64,000 bases of DNA from Boswellia sacra (Eukaryota; Streptophyta; Magnoliopsida; Sapindales; Burseraceae): assembly GCA_013180625.2 (NCBI GenBank), contig SNVD02007100.1, forward strand, positions 124,001 through 188,000, read 5' to 3'. The notes under the pieces were generated by a model. That model saw nothing but the letters and a program-made list of their open reading frames with translations, was not told the DNA's origin and made no database searches. Of the stretch, positions 1 to 11,600 are shown piece by piece. How positions within the stretch are numbered: position 1 is the stretch's first letter; every line of letters begins with the position of its first letter. A program made the position numbers and the translations under genes.

Positions 1-230
1 GTTCTAGCTTTGAATTCCAATATTCTTCATCAGTCCATTCCTCCTCAGGTTTAGGTTCTGAATCTCCAAAAGCATTCAATCTTGTCGGTGGTGTCCATCC
101 TTTAAGCACACTGGTCTATGTCCTGTTATCAAAGGATTTAATATACATCATCATTCTTACTTTCCAATATGAATAATTACTATCATCAAGAATAGGTAGT
201 TGTGTTCTGGATCCTCCATTTCGTACAATC
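1..230 (-). pseudogene. Copia gag fragment (N-terminal part)
   Basis: On the minus strand a reading frame with one in-frame stop encodes a typical Ty1/copia gag start: a Leu-Pro-x-Leu-Asp-Asp-x-Asn-Tyr-x-x-Trp-Lys-x-x-Met block followed by a stop (TAG) at the place where a Trp codon is expected, then a Leu-Lys-Gly-Trp-x-Pro-Pro block. The Asn-Tyr-x-x-Trp motif is the signature of retrotransposon gag domains (DUF4219/UBN2 type). The fragment runs off the left edge of the window, so the rest of the element lies outside. No LTR or primer-binding site could be assigned on the right side. Confidence 0.7.
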
Positions 231-1103
231 TCCATGCCTCCAAATCAACGTGATATTTTTTCACTTGTATGTCAGTGAACTTGACAATTGTAAGATTTGG
301 AAGTATGAAGTTATATGTAATATAACAGCAAACTTTATTGTAAATTCGCACAAGAGGATTTTACGTGGTTCGGTTATAAAACCTACATCCACAAACAGCT
401 TAGAGTTGTAATTTACTAAGTTCTTGTTTGTACATTCTTTAGGAACATTTAACAGTGTTGACTCACTCTCACACACTAACCTAATCTTTGTAAAACAAAA
501 TCTCGTCAAGATTTTAAACTCTAGTGATACTGCCCACTCTCTGTCGTTGACAACTTAACAACACACTGTTAAGTAAAACATAACCACGATGTCTGATATC
601 GAATTACATAAACACTCAACTCGCAAGTTCTCTCAAGTGTATACTAACTCAATCAGATCTATACAAAATTCATGCATGATCACAACCTCTCATACATGAA
701 TAAAACACTCATAAAAACAAAATCAAAGAAGCACTCCATTTTTGCATTTAATTCTTGAAATGTCGTAACATACACTCATCCATGTATCATTATATAAGTT
801 ATGTGAGATAAGATTATATAGTGTGAATCCCGGTTGTATTTTCTCACCAATATCTAGTAGAATCTCAATAAAACTCAAATAGGATAAGAAACAGTACTTT
901 ATGAAGTGATATAAGTAATCTCCTAAAAGGAATAGGATACAAATAAATATACTCCTAATTCAACTAGGATACATGAATAATGTCCTAATTTTAAGAGATA
1001 TCAAATACTTTCTAAAATAAACTTTTAGAAACAGTAAATAAGAAATAATATAACATCTTGTTTTAATTACAAGTTGGCCAAAATAATCATGTGCATAACA
1101 AAT
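231..1103. other. AT-rich intergenic / transposon-derived DNA
   Basis: No gene seen. Around 355-405 there is a stretch beginning ttttacgtggttcgg and continuing with cctacatccac, wording that I know from terminal or leader regions of several plant retroelements, so it is probably the leader or LTR remnant of the adjacent gag fragment. The short open frames here have no recognisable content. Confidence 0.4.
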
Positions 1104-1482
1104 TGATGCAGCATGGTTTATTTTTACGTTAGGGAAAATTAAGTCTTTTTAATAATTTAGTTATTTAAATTTTAATTGAATTATGAATTTTATGATTTAG
1201 AGATTTTAACTCAATTAGGGATTTTAACTTTTACTAATATGATTTAAATCTAAATTGATAGTTTGGGGATTTTGACTTAAATAGGGATTTTAACTTTCTT
1301 AATTTGACTCAAATTCCAATATGTCTTGATTAGTATAAATATAGGGTTTTGTTATTGTTTTGTTAGACATTGATTATTTAATATATTAAATGAGTATTCA
1401 GACAGATTATTGGTTGATTGTGTGTAAGTGATTGTTGAGTACGTGTTTGATTTTGGTTTGTTCTTGTTACAGGTTCCCCGTA
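1104..1482 (+). repeat. 5' LTR of gypsy-type element
   Basis: About 380 bp matching 4032-4416 with scattered mismatches. It contains a plausible TATA region (agtataaatatagggtttt near 1333-1351), as expected for the LTR promoter. The right boundary is placed just before the tRNA-Met primer-binding site. Confidence 0.8.
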
Positions 1483-1486
1483 AATT

Positions 1487-1499
1487 TGGTATCAAAGCC
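1487..1499 (+). other. tRNA-Met primer-binding site
   Basis: TGGTATCAAAGCC directly downstream of the 5' LTR. It differs by one base from the canonical TGGTATCAGAGCC, complementary to the 3' end of initiator methionine tRNA, used to prime minus-strand DNA synthesis. Confidence 0.8.
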
Positions 1500-2354
1500 T
1501 AACATCGTTCCACAAAATTCATCCTAAATTCCCAAAAACCCCAAACACAGTCACTGTTCGCACTGTCTGTTTATCGTCGGCCACCGACGGATCACCCATC
1601 ACGGAATACATCAAATTGTAGATTGGGTCGTCCCCATCATTCTTCCCTTCATCAACGTCACCAGAATTCCACCGGAAACCCTTCAAAACGCCCAAAAATC
1701 GTTCGTCACCGTTATTGGTCATCGTCGTCGACCAGCGAGTGGTGTCTCACCTCCACCACCAAGTGATAGATCGGCCCCTCCCCGTCAACTTTCCCTTCTT
1801 GGCCGATCATTAATTCTTGTCGGAAAGTCTCCAAAAATCAAAATTTAGTTTGGAAGCCACTACACAAACCACCACGGCTTACACCACTGGTCGGAAAAGC
1901 TTCTGCCGTTGCCGATCCAGTGCCTAAAGGTTTGGCCGTCATCGTCCGATCGCCGGAAGCCGCCACCCGAGAGTGTTTGGATGTTTGAGGTTAGGGACTT
2001 CTTTGTCACTTTTTAAAATTGGCTGATAATTTTGATTAGGGGCTTTCAGGTTATTTGCCATTGAATCAAGCCTAATGTCCTGGAAACCCACCTACTTTGC
2101 ATAATTACACCATTGCCCGAATTTTAAAATTTGCAATTTACCTCTTTTACAGTTTAACCCCTGCATTCTCAATATTCATATGTTAGCCTATAAGTTTCAT
2201 TAAATTTCACTTTAGCCCATACACTTTCAGTTAGAAAAAAAAAAACCATTGCATAGTTACTTTTCTTGCCCTATTTGCATTGCAGCAGCATCAGATTTAT
2301 TTTATCACTTATAGAAAATTTTAGTCTAGACTTAGCATTACTTCTTAAAAAAAA

Positions 2355-3803
2355 TTGGTAGAACCAAATCCCCCGCCTGAACAACCTGATTTAAATATCA
2401 TAAACAGTAGGTTGAATGGATTAGAACTTAGGTTCACTCAAATTGAACAAATAGTACGTGATATTAGAAAGCAAGCTAATTGCAGGGATAACAATCTTGG
2501 ATCATCTAATAGATTTGATAAGGGTAAGAAAGTCATAGGATCTACATCTAAAAACATCTTGAGCAAGAATATACTCATAATCCTTTGTTTGAAGATGATA
2601 GTGATGATAAAGGCAGTCATAGAAGCACCAGAAATCATTCTAGGCATGAGTCATCTAACATTCCAAAAGGTGCCAAACACAATATTCCTGAGTTTGATGG
2701 TAGGTTAGAGCCCACTGCTTTTTTAGATTGGATAGATGCCATAGAAGAGTACTTTGATTGGAATGACATGGTAGACTCCTATCGTGTTCGTTTTGCTCGA
2801 CTTAAATTAGCTGGTACCGCTAAGATTTTTTGTCAGTCCATAGAACGCAGATTTTGCCAACAACATCGTCGTTTTCCTACTTGGAAGAACTAAAAGTGGA
2901 GCTTACATAAAAATATGTCCCTCAATCCTATAAGAAGCAACTTTATAGGCAATTGCTTAACCTTAGGCAAGGTTCTTCTAGTGTCTTTGAGTACCAATCT
3001 CAGTTTGATAGTCTCACATTAGGTGTAACATTGAAGAGTCTAATGATGCCACCGTATCAAGATTTATTAATGGACTTAGGTTTGACATCCAGCGTGTTGT
3101 TGAGTTGAGCTCCCCTAAAACTATAGAAGATGCTTATAATAAAGCCCTAGAAGCTGAACTCTATGCGAAAACTTATAATGCTAGGCAAACTTCTTCGGTG
3201 CATACTCCATCTCCTCAAATTAAGGCTTTTAATAGGAGCAACTTTAATCAACAATCCTCCACTACTAGAGCTTCTAACTCGTCAACTCCTAGTTACTCCA
3301 CATCTAGTGCCTCCAATCCTAATGTAAATCCTCGTTTCAACTCGAATAGGGAAAGATCAATGAATGCTTCAAACCAATCCTTTAGTTCCCCGATTGTGTG
3401 CCACAATTGTCAAAGTAGAGGCCATGTTGTTGCTCGTTGTCCTAGTCGTACTATAACCATAGGATATGACCCTAGTGAATCAATACATGAGAATCTTGAA
3501 GGAGAGGTCTTAGAACCATTCGAGGAGAGTGAAGATTTAGGATTAGGAGACATTCAAGAAGAGGAGTTTAATAAGCAATTGAAATCATTCATCTGTCTAA
3601 AAAAGAAGACTCCACACCAAAGATTGAAGTTGAAGTCTCCAAACCAAAGATTGAAGTTGAATTATCTCATGAAGAACAAATTTTTTAGTCTCCAAAACTA
3701 CTTCAAGAAGTTATCTCCAAGTCTGAAGTTGAAGTTGACTTCTTGGGAGTCTCTAATGTGTTGGATCAAAGCTCAAACCAAGGCATGCTTATCTCTATTT
3801 TGA
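2355..3803 (+). pseudogene. Gypsy gag polyprotein, frameshifted
   Basis: Three open blocks in different frames read as one decayed gag. Block one (from 2355) is a linker with an amphipathic helix region. Block two (2585-2893) carries the retrotransposon gag core with the Phe-Asp-Gly-x-Leu-x-Pro...Phe-Leu-Asp-Trp pattern and an Ala-Arg-Leu-Lys-Leu-Ala-Gly stretch. The region 2894-3104 continues the gag domain in another frame with a stop (TAA near 2907). Block three (3105-3803) is a Ser/Asn/Thr-rich tail and a CCHC zinc knuckle (Cys-x2-Cys-x4-His-x4-Cys, about 3400-3441). Gag would package element RNA; the frameshifts and stop make this copy non-functional. No ATG is obvious at the start. Confidence 0.8.
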
Positions 3804-4031
3804 AATCTCCTATGATGTGGATTATTTCTTCACCAACATTGACGTCCATCAAAGCAACATTGCCTAGTTTTCAACCGCGAGTATCTATGTTCTTAGATTA
3901 TCGTGAAGTGCAGACTTAGATCGACGACATTCTTATATTCATGCAAGACAAGACTTGGTGCTTTATCGTATTTTGGCAACATCCACCTTGAGCAACTCGA
4001 CAGAAGTCGAGTTTTCTAAGCGGGGGAGAAT

Positions 4032-4416
4032 TGATGCAGCATGGTTTAATTTTACGTTAGAGATAATTAAGTCTTTTCAATAATTTAGTTACTTAAATTT
4101 TAATTGAATTAGGAATTTTATAATTTAGGGATTTTAACTCAATTGGGGATCTTGACTTTTCCTAATATGATTTAAACCCAAATTGATAGTTTAGGGATTT
4201 TGACTCAAATAGGGATTTTGACTTTTCTAATTTGACTCAAATTCCAATATGTCTTGATTAGTATAAATATAGGGTTTTGTTATTGTTTTGGTAGACATTA
4301 ATTATTTGATATATTAAAGGAGTATTCAGACAGATTATTGGTTGATTGTGTGTGAGTGTGAGCGATTGTTGAGTGTGTGTTTGATTTAGGTTTGTTCTTG
4401 TTACGGGTTCCCCATC
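4032..4416 (+). repeat. 3' LTR of gypsy-type element
   Basis: Matches 1104-1482 over its length; preceded directly by the polypurine tract at 4020-4030. Confidence 0.8.
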
Positions 4417-4647
4417 ACACATGCTTAAGTGTGATGTTTTTTATACCAACATATCATCCTTTACAGAAATAGTAGAATAGTTCAAAGACATCTTGTCTAC
4501 TATTTAGCTAGTAAACTAGATATATTTTCATAAGTCAAGGTTCAAAGGATAATACCTACCTATCCTATGTAGGTTTCAACCATTGACCTCTATCACCAGG
4601 TCAAAAATTTGTTTGTTTTTCTATTAATTTTCATTCATGTGGGGGAT
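4417..4647 (+). mobile_element. Copia 3' untranslated remnant with polypurine tract
   Basis: The last bases (gtgggggatt, 4638-4647) form a polypurine tract directly before an LTR that starts TGTTGGAAAATC, which is the standard junction at the 3' end of a plus-strand copia element. The rest is non-coding. The upstream coding part of that element is not present, perhaps displaced or replaced around the gypsy insertion. Confidence 0.55.
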
Positions 4648-5157
4648 TGTTGGAAAATCATGAGTGAATGAAAAATTGATGAAAAAAATTTAATGTTGTA
4701 ACGTATAAAATTTAATTTTGTAACGTTTATAACGTATAAATTTAATTTTGTAATGTATAGATTAATGAGTCATTAATCTAGAATTACAAATTAAATTTTG
4801 AGCCGTTACAGTTAAAAATTAAATTATGAGTCGTTACAACAGTTACAAATCAAATTGTGAGCAGTTACAAAATTTGATCTCCGATAAATAGTGATTTTTG
4901 CTTTTTCAGAATAAAAAAGAAAAAGAAATAGAAAAAGGAAAGCTTTCTTCTTCTTTAGAGATATAGAAAAGAGAGTGATAAAGCTCTTGCACTTTTTGTT
5001 TATCGGAGACAACTTCTTGGTGATAGTTGCTTATCTCATATTCGTTGTATCCTACGAGACAGACGCAATTTGATCCTTAAACACCTATGATGAGAGGCGA
5101 ATATGTTTTAAAGAGATCTTGTGATTCACGAGCCTTGGATTTATAGTTGATTTATGG
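4648..5157 (+). repeat. Copia LTR, left arm of inverted pair
   Basis: Begins TGTTGGAAAATCATG after a polypurine tract. It matches the reverse complement of 5503-5998 almost throughout, including the repeated motif of tttaattttgtaa(c/t)gt near the start and the block gatccttaaacacctatgatgagaggcgaa near the end. Its length of about 510 bp is usual for a copia LTR. Confidence 0.7.
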
Positions 5158-5502
5158 CTGGTCATGACTAGGAATATACTCTTTTTCTGGCTGAGTAAAA
5201 GTATCTGCCGATCATCTTCTCAAGGATCCAAGAAATCTTGAAACAAGCCGAAGAGCAACTGCTCTTTTGTTAAGATGTGGAGTCTAGTGTAATGATAATA
5301 TTGATAAGGTATAAATTGTAAAGTAGAGTGATATGACATAAAGTATGGTGAATCATGTAGTAATATGTAAAAGAGATTCTTTAGAGATAAGAAAGCATCT
5401 TAGAATAGTATCATTGTTGTGTCTATATAAAAAATATGATAGCCTTGTATTAAGCAAAGTTGAATATACATGTAAAATGTTTCCTTAGCATGAAAACACC
5501 TT
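5158..5502. other. Spacer between inverted LTR arms
   Basis: About 345 bp of non-coding sequence. Weak residual similarity just inside the two arms (tcatgactaggaata versus tcatgctaaggaaac on the other strand) suggests that the inverted arms originally extended further. Confidence 0.5.
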
Positions 5503-5998
5503 TAAATCAACCATAAATACGAGCCTCATGTATCATACGATCTCTTTAAAATAGATTCGCCTCTCATTATAGATGTTTAAGGATCAAATGGCGTTTGTCT
5601 CCCATGATAGAACATATATTAGACAGGCAACTATCACCAAGAAGCTATTTGCGGCGAACCAAAAGTGCAAGAACTCTATCATTCTCTTTTCTATATCTCT
5701 GAAAGAGAAGAAAGCTTTCCTTTTTTTTTTTTTAAATTCTGAAAGATTAGAAAACCACTATATATTTGTAACTGTTGTAACAACTTATAATTTGATTTGT
5801 AACTGTAACGGCTCAAAATTTAATTTGTAATTGTGGATTAATGACTCATTAATCTATATGTTACAAAATTAAATGTCTATGTTATACATGTTACAAAATT
5901 AAATTTTATATTTTACAAAACATTACAAAATTAAATTTTATATATTACAACATTAAATTTGTTTCATCAATTTTTCATTCACCCATGATTTTCCAACA
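5503..5998 (-). repeat. Copia LTR, right arm of inverted pair
   Basis: Reverse complement of 4648-5157. Read on the minus strand it begins TGTTGGAAAATCATGGG, but the flank beyond it (gagttgaaaat) lacks a polypurine tract, unlike the left arm. Confidence 0.7.
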
Positions 5999-7380
5999 AT
6001 TTTCAACTCGCCTTACCTGCTCATTCAGCTAATTAATTGATTTTCAACCCACCTCACTTGCTTATTCAATAAAAAGAACTTTTGTGAAAAAATTTGAGCA
6101 TTGCATGGATTGACTTTGGGCCACATGGCTAACAAGTTTACAAACCAACCTATTAGGCTATCCTTAGAATTTAGTTATTATTTAACAATACAATATAAAA
6201 TGAAGATAAGTGATTAGTTGTTTAAGAAAAAAATTCCAAGTATCCTGCCTAGGGAATTGAACTACCCAACCCCGAAATGTATTTAGCCGACTCAGCTCGA
6301 GAGCAAAATCTAGGGATTTTATAAGGGACGAGGATTAATATTGTCTATTGGGTCTAAAGGCGGGGAATGGAGTCCCTGGCCTAGCCTCAGGTTTTTGGCA
6401 TCCCTAATCCTAACAACCACAACCCAAATGCCAAGTACTACCTCCCACCTAGTTGCTACACCTGCCAACACCAAACACTAGGACCCTAGCCAATAGCCAC
6501 ACCTCCCAACACCACAACTCATGTGCAATGGAAATGGTAATTGTATCTCTATGTTTTTTCTTCTGGATTTTTTGTTTTATTTTTTTAATTTTAAGGGTAT
6601 AAACACACTTCTTACTTAATAGTTAAAGTAAAAAAAATAAATAAAAATTTTAGGTATACAATCAACTTGTACAATCCAACCTATATAATTTAATTTGACA
6701 TAAAGTTATAGGTCCTACTTTATTTATTATGAATTTTTTATTTTTACCCACTTAATAAATTTGTATCGCATTATATTGTATAACTTAATTATATATCTAG
6801 TATCATGCAATAAAAAATTTTTAACCAAAGGTTTAATAAGTATTTCTAAAAGGCTAGGGGTTCCTTATGTTTTGACCTAACATATTGGGCCTAGTTAATT
6901 ACCCAATTAAATATATAAAATCTCTCCCAGGAGACTAGAGAGAAATAGGTGCACGTTGTTAACTAAAAACATACTGCCATTTAAGTTCAATAAAGTACTA
7001 CAATATGTTGACATAAAGAAAATAATATTATATTTACAAAATTTTATATATAAATTGATGTACCATTATTTATATATTCACGTATAATTACTTCTCATTA
7101 AATGAATTGACTTTTCTTTATTTACTTCCCATTTATCATATTAAGCGTAAATTTATATACAAAAGTTTATACACAAAGAGATTATTATTATTCTTTGACA
7201 TAATATTTAGTTATTTATCTCCCGTAATTTAATAATTAAAATAAAATAAGTAATGGGTTGACACCATTACATTCAATTTTTATTTTATTTTTATATTAAT
7301 TAATGGTGGCATATCAATATTAGTTTTTTTTTTTTTTTAATTTGATGAAGAAGAAAATTATGAGAGAGTAAAAAGAATAT
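5999..7380. other. AT-rich intergenic DNA
   Basis: No coding sequence recognised on either strand. It holds runs of A/T and short C-rich stretches around 6400-6520 (CCA-rich, non-coding). The last few hundred bases presumably include the distal promoter of the following U2AF-like gene. Confidence 0.5.
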
Positions 7381-8615
7381 AACGTGGCAACCAAATGGGC
7401 GTGAAGCATTTATGGAAGGTGACCAAATGTTAGCAAAAGCGCAAAGGCTCTCCTAGCCCATAAGTGGGTTTTGGTTTTGCTGCTGCTTCTTCTATTCCAG
7501 GTCTTTTGTTGGATTCACTTCCAATTCCAAGGTACTTCCTGCACTTCCACTTACGCTTTCCTTTGTTTAGTTTCTCTTTCCAAATTCCAACTTCATCAAC
7601 TTAGGATACTTTTATATGTAACTAGTTTATAAGTATTCTGATGGATAACTATGGATTGCGTTTAGGGTTTTCCATTTCAATTGTTTTTTCGGGCTTTTTG
7701 TTAGTTGCTTTCTGTTTGGTTGCTGAGAAAATAGGGGAAACTACGGATAAATACCTTTTCTTCTTCTGCTCTCTGGGGGCGTTGTAGAGAGGTGCAAATT
7801 GAAGTTGAAAAATGAGTTTTATTTGTGTTGTGAAATATAATTGTTTTTCAATCAATAGCTGCTAAGAAACTGGGTTTTTAGTTTATTTAATTTTTTTAAT
7901 TTTGATGTAATATTTGTTATTTCTTCTGCCTACATATACATGGTAGGAAGTTAAACTTTTTCCCCCCTCGTGTTTGTGATTCATTTGAGAATTTTTACAT
8001 TCTTTGAATTTATCACAACTGGGATGCCATATAAGACCACCAAATGCTTGTGAAAGTTTGTTCCACTAGTTTCAGATGGGTTAGTGGTCATGTTGGCTGA
8101 GATTGAAGACCCATTTGGTCTTTGAGAAGCCTTTTGTCTGAAGTGTCTATATCAAATAGGTCCAAAACGGTACTAACTTTTTGTTAGTAGTTTATGTTCT
8201 ATAATATGTTATATATGTAAAGATATTATTGAAAGTTATTTGGATTGATGAGGTGCGCATAGTAATTTTATTCGTTTTGAAGTTATTATGTTCTGTTGAA
8301 AATTATGATCTCTGTCCTTGCATTTTTTTTTTCTCCCAATTTCCTGCCTGTCACTTGACTTTGTTGTTTTGACTATCTTCATTGACAGTGTTCAGATTGG
8401 TTATAATTTATTGATTACGAGTTGATCAGTTGCTGAACTGCTTGATACTGGTGATTAGACACCCGCTTTTTCTCCCATTGGGCTGCTGTAATATTCATCT
8501 GGTGGCAATCTGTATTACAGCAAAGGTTTTATTGGCCAGTCTCTATGCTAAATCTATCCTCCCATATGTTAATCTTTAATGCTTTCTGTACTCTAGTATA
8601 GATAGCTTGATTAAG
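7381..8615 (+). promoter_or_regulatory. Promoter and 5' UTR region of the U2AF-like gene
   Basis: Composition becomes less AT-rich from about 7380. A possible non-coding first exon ends at a donor-like site near 7531 (ccaag/gtacttcc), and acceptor-like pyrimidine tracts followed by AG occur near 8388 and 8519. A leader intron is thus likely, but the exact leader exons cannot be fixed without transcripts. Confidence 0.4.
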
Positions 8616-11600
8616 ATGAGAAGATCTGGGCGGAAAAAAGAGAAGTATGAAAAAAGGGGTGAGCTTTCCATAGATAACTGCAATGAAGGAACTGCTGCTC
8701 GAACAAGGCCTTTCAGCTTTGATGAGATAATGAATAAAAGGAAAAGCAAAACATTGTCCGAAAATGTTAAAGGGGGAGCTATAGAAGTAGGAAATGTAGG
8801 GGATAGTACCATTGAGAAAGTTTCTGATCATCGTGATTCTGAGAGGCATCACAGATGCAATAAAGATTCTTCCCCTGGTCTGGACAAGCATGTGTCGGAG
8901 GAACTTGAGAAAGCAGGCTCTAGGAAGAAAGAAGACAACACTTCCATGAAGGATGGAAATTCAAGTCGAAGGAAAGATAGAGAAAGCTATGAGTCAGGAA
9001 ACAAACTTAAGACTGACAATTTATCTAGACCTAAACGTAGAGAAGGCCTTCAATCAGAAATCAGGTCGAAGGATGGGAGTCTAAGTAAAGAAAAACATAG
9101 AGAAAGTTGTGGGTCAGAAACCAATTTGAAGGATGAAATGAAAGAAGGATTTTCTAAAGCTAAAGGCAGAGCTAACAAACAAATTCTTGGTGAGGGAAGA
9201 ATTCATGAGCGTTCAAGTGATAATTTTAAAGATGAAGCTACAAAGAAGCACTCGAGAGATTTGTCAGGGAAGGATAGTTATGTGGACAGGAGGGGAGAGA
9301 AGTCTGAAAGAGAAAGCAAGAGAAAATATCGAAATGGAGATGATGAGAAAAATGGAGGTAAGAGTTCTGTGAGGAAATATGATATAGGTAAAGGGCACAA
9401 TCTAGAAATTTCAGAGAGAAAGAATAGGAAGGAGTCTCCAAAATCTCGTTATGTGGAATCAAAACTAAAAAGGAGGCGCTCAAGGAGTCGAGATCACGAG
9501 GACAGAAATAGAAGATCTATTTCTCTTTCACCAAGAGCACTTAAACGAACATCCTACTATGGGCGAGAAAATGAAGAACTGTCGGCACATTCTTCAAAAG
9601 GAAGGCCTGGAAGACAGCATTCAGATATTGATAGGAGCAGAGTGACCAGTAACGGGTCAAGCAGTCATTATAGGAGGCATGGTGGATCCACGAGTGGCCT
9701 TGGTGGCTACTCACCGAGGAAGAGAAGAACTGATGCTGCTGTTAAGACTCCTTCCCCTGTTAATCGCTCACCAGAGAAGAAAAGTGCTAAGTGGGATGTT
9801 GCACCGGCAGAAAAAGGCAGCATTCTCTCTGATTCAGTTCCATCTAGTTTCCAGATGTTAAACCAAAATGCATCACCCAGAGTACATGAAGTGGTCAAAG
9901 CCATTCCTGTTACTTCTACTGCTATGGAGCTTCTTACTGGAGTTTCAGTTAGTGCTTCTTTGACAAAGCAAAGTGTCTCCATTGACTCTGTTCAGCTAAC
10001 TCAAGCTACCTGGCCTATGAGGAGGCTTTATGTAGAAAACATACCTGCTTCAGCATCTGAGAAATCCATGATGGAATTTTTTAATAATGTTATACTTTCT
10101 TCAGGTGTTAATCATATTCATGGATCCCTACCTTGTATCAGCTGCGTTGTAAGTGTCTAATATGTTTTTCATGGACAATCTTGTTATTTTTGTTGTGCAT
10201 ACTAGTGCATCCAGTGATTTGGTTTGCTTACAATGTGTTTAATGCAGATGCAGAAAGAGAAAGGCCAAGCTCTTGTGGAGTTTCTTACACCTGAGGATGC
10301 TTCAGCAGCTCTTTCTTGTGACGGCAGTTTCTTCTATGGTTCCCATCTAAAAATCAGGCACCCCAGGGACTATATTGAAGTGGCAGTAAGAATGATACTC
10401 TTAACAACTTATACTCTTATGTTTATTTCAGTTTAATTTGCCTGATACTGTGTTTATTTCCCAAACTGATTTATTATGGTCCCTCAAATTTGAATATGGT
10501 TGCTACTATCAAGATTTTTGGGCATATAGATGTCTAAAAATGGAGTTAAGATTTCAACATTACTTAATATAGATGTTTGGGCACTTGTAATTGTCACATA
10601 TGACAGTTATACCTTGGATTGCAGCATATTTGCAGCTTTTATCTTTTCTTTTGAGGATAATAAACTTGAATAGATTTTTTCTTGATTGAGAAAGTGAGCT
10701 AGATATAGTTGGCCTTATGCAATATGAATAGTCAGCCTTTTGGGTGTTCATTGGAGTTGATGGGAACTTTCACAAACATAATGGGGCTCGATCTAATTAT
10801 AAATGGCTTCAAGGGAATAAAATAGAAGTCAAGTTCACCTTCAATTGATTAAAGTTTGGGCTCTGGTTCTAAAAGCTCAAAATTACCTCAACCTGAACCA
10901 CAGGATTGATGGTGTGGGTTATAAGGAAGGCTTTGAATTTGCTAGTTAGATTGATTCTAGGTCTGAGATAGATAGGCTTGCCTGCAGTGCAGCAATTGTC
11001 CTTGCAATATTGCACTCTATATAAAATTTGGTATAGTTCTGTCTGTTTGGTGCATGAATACTGCTGGGGCATTTATTGCAATTTTTTACTATTATTATTT
11101 TTGATATGATCTGTTGCATGTTTTATGCAGAGTGGATTTTCTACAGCGAGCTTTTAAAAGTCTCAAAAGCTTATTTATTTATTTATTTTGTTGATGGAGG
11201 TGTAGTTTAGGGTATCTCTAGTAACTCAATCTTAAAGCAGGTCACAATGAGCTAATAACGTTAAAAAACTTGAAGTTGTTTATGCAACTTTCAATAGATC
11301 TGGGGATTATCATTTGCTTCTGTGACCTTTTCCCTTGTTTGTTCAAATGGCAATATGGTTTTTAAGTCAATAAGTTTCTTTCAATTGCAAGCTTCAAATG
11401 AAGTTTCAGCAAAAATCCCTTAGAAACCACATCTTAAATGTAGATATAAATTGAGATAAAACATATATGTGTTTGCAATTAGTTGATTAGCACAAACATA
11501 TATATGTTTGCAATTAGTTGATTAGCACAATTTTAATGGTCAATGTGATATCACCATTATTGATAGTCTCTTACCTCTGTTCTTTTTTCAAGTTTTAAGC

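Larger units (their letters stand above)
1104..4416 (+). mobile_element. Gag-only LTR retrotransposon (gypsy type)
   Basis: Two direct repeats of about 380 bp that both begin TGATGCAGCATGG bound this element (1104-1482 and 4032-4416). A primer-binding site complementary to initiator Met-tRNA (1487-1499, one mismatch to TGGTATCAGAGCC) follows the first LTR, and a polypurine tract (4020-4030, cgggggagaa) precedes the second. The interior holds only a broken gag; no protease, reverse transcriptase, RNase H or integrase is seen between gag and the 3' LTR. The element is therefore non-autonomous or internally deleted. No convincing 5-bp target duplication was found. LTR divergence (several substitutions and short indels) argues for an old insertion. 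Confidence 0.85.

Noticed and set aside
8607..8615. Earlier start (TTG) for the U2AF-like gene
   Set aside because: The frame is open for three codons upstream, but the first ATG is at 8616; there is no reason to use TTG.
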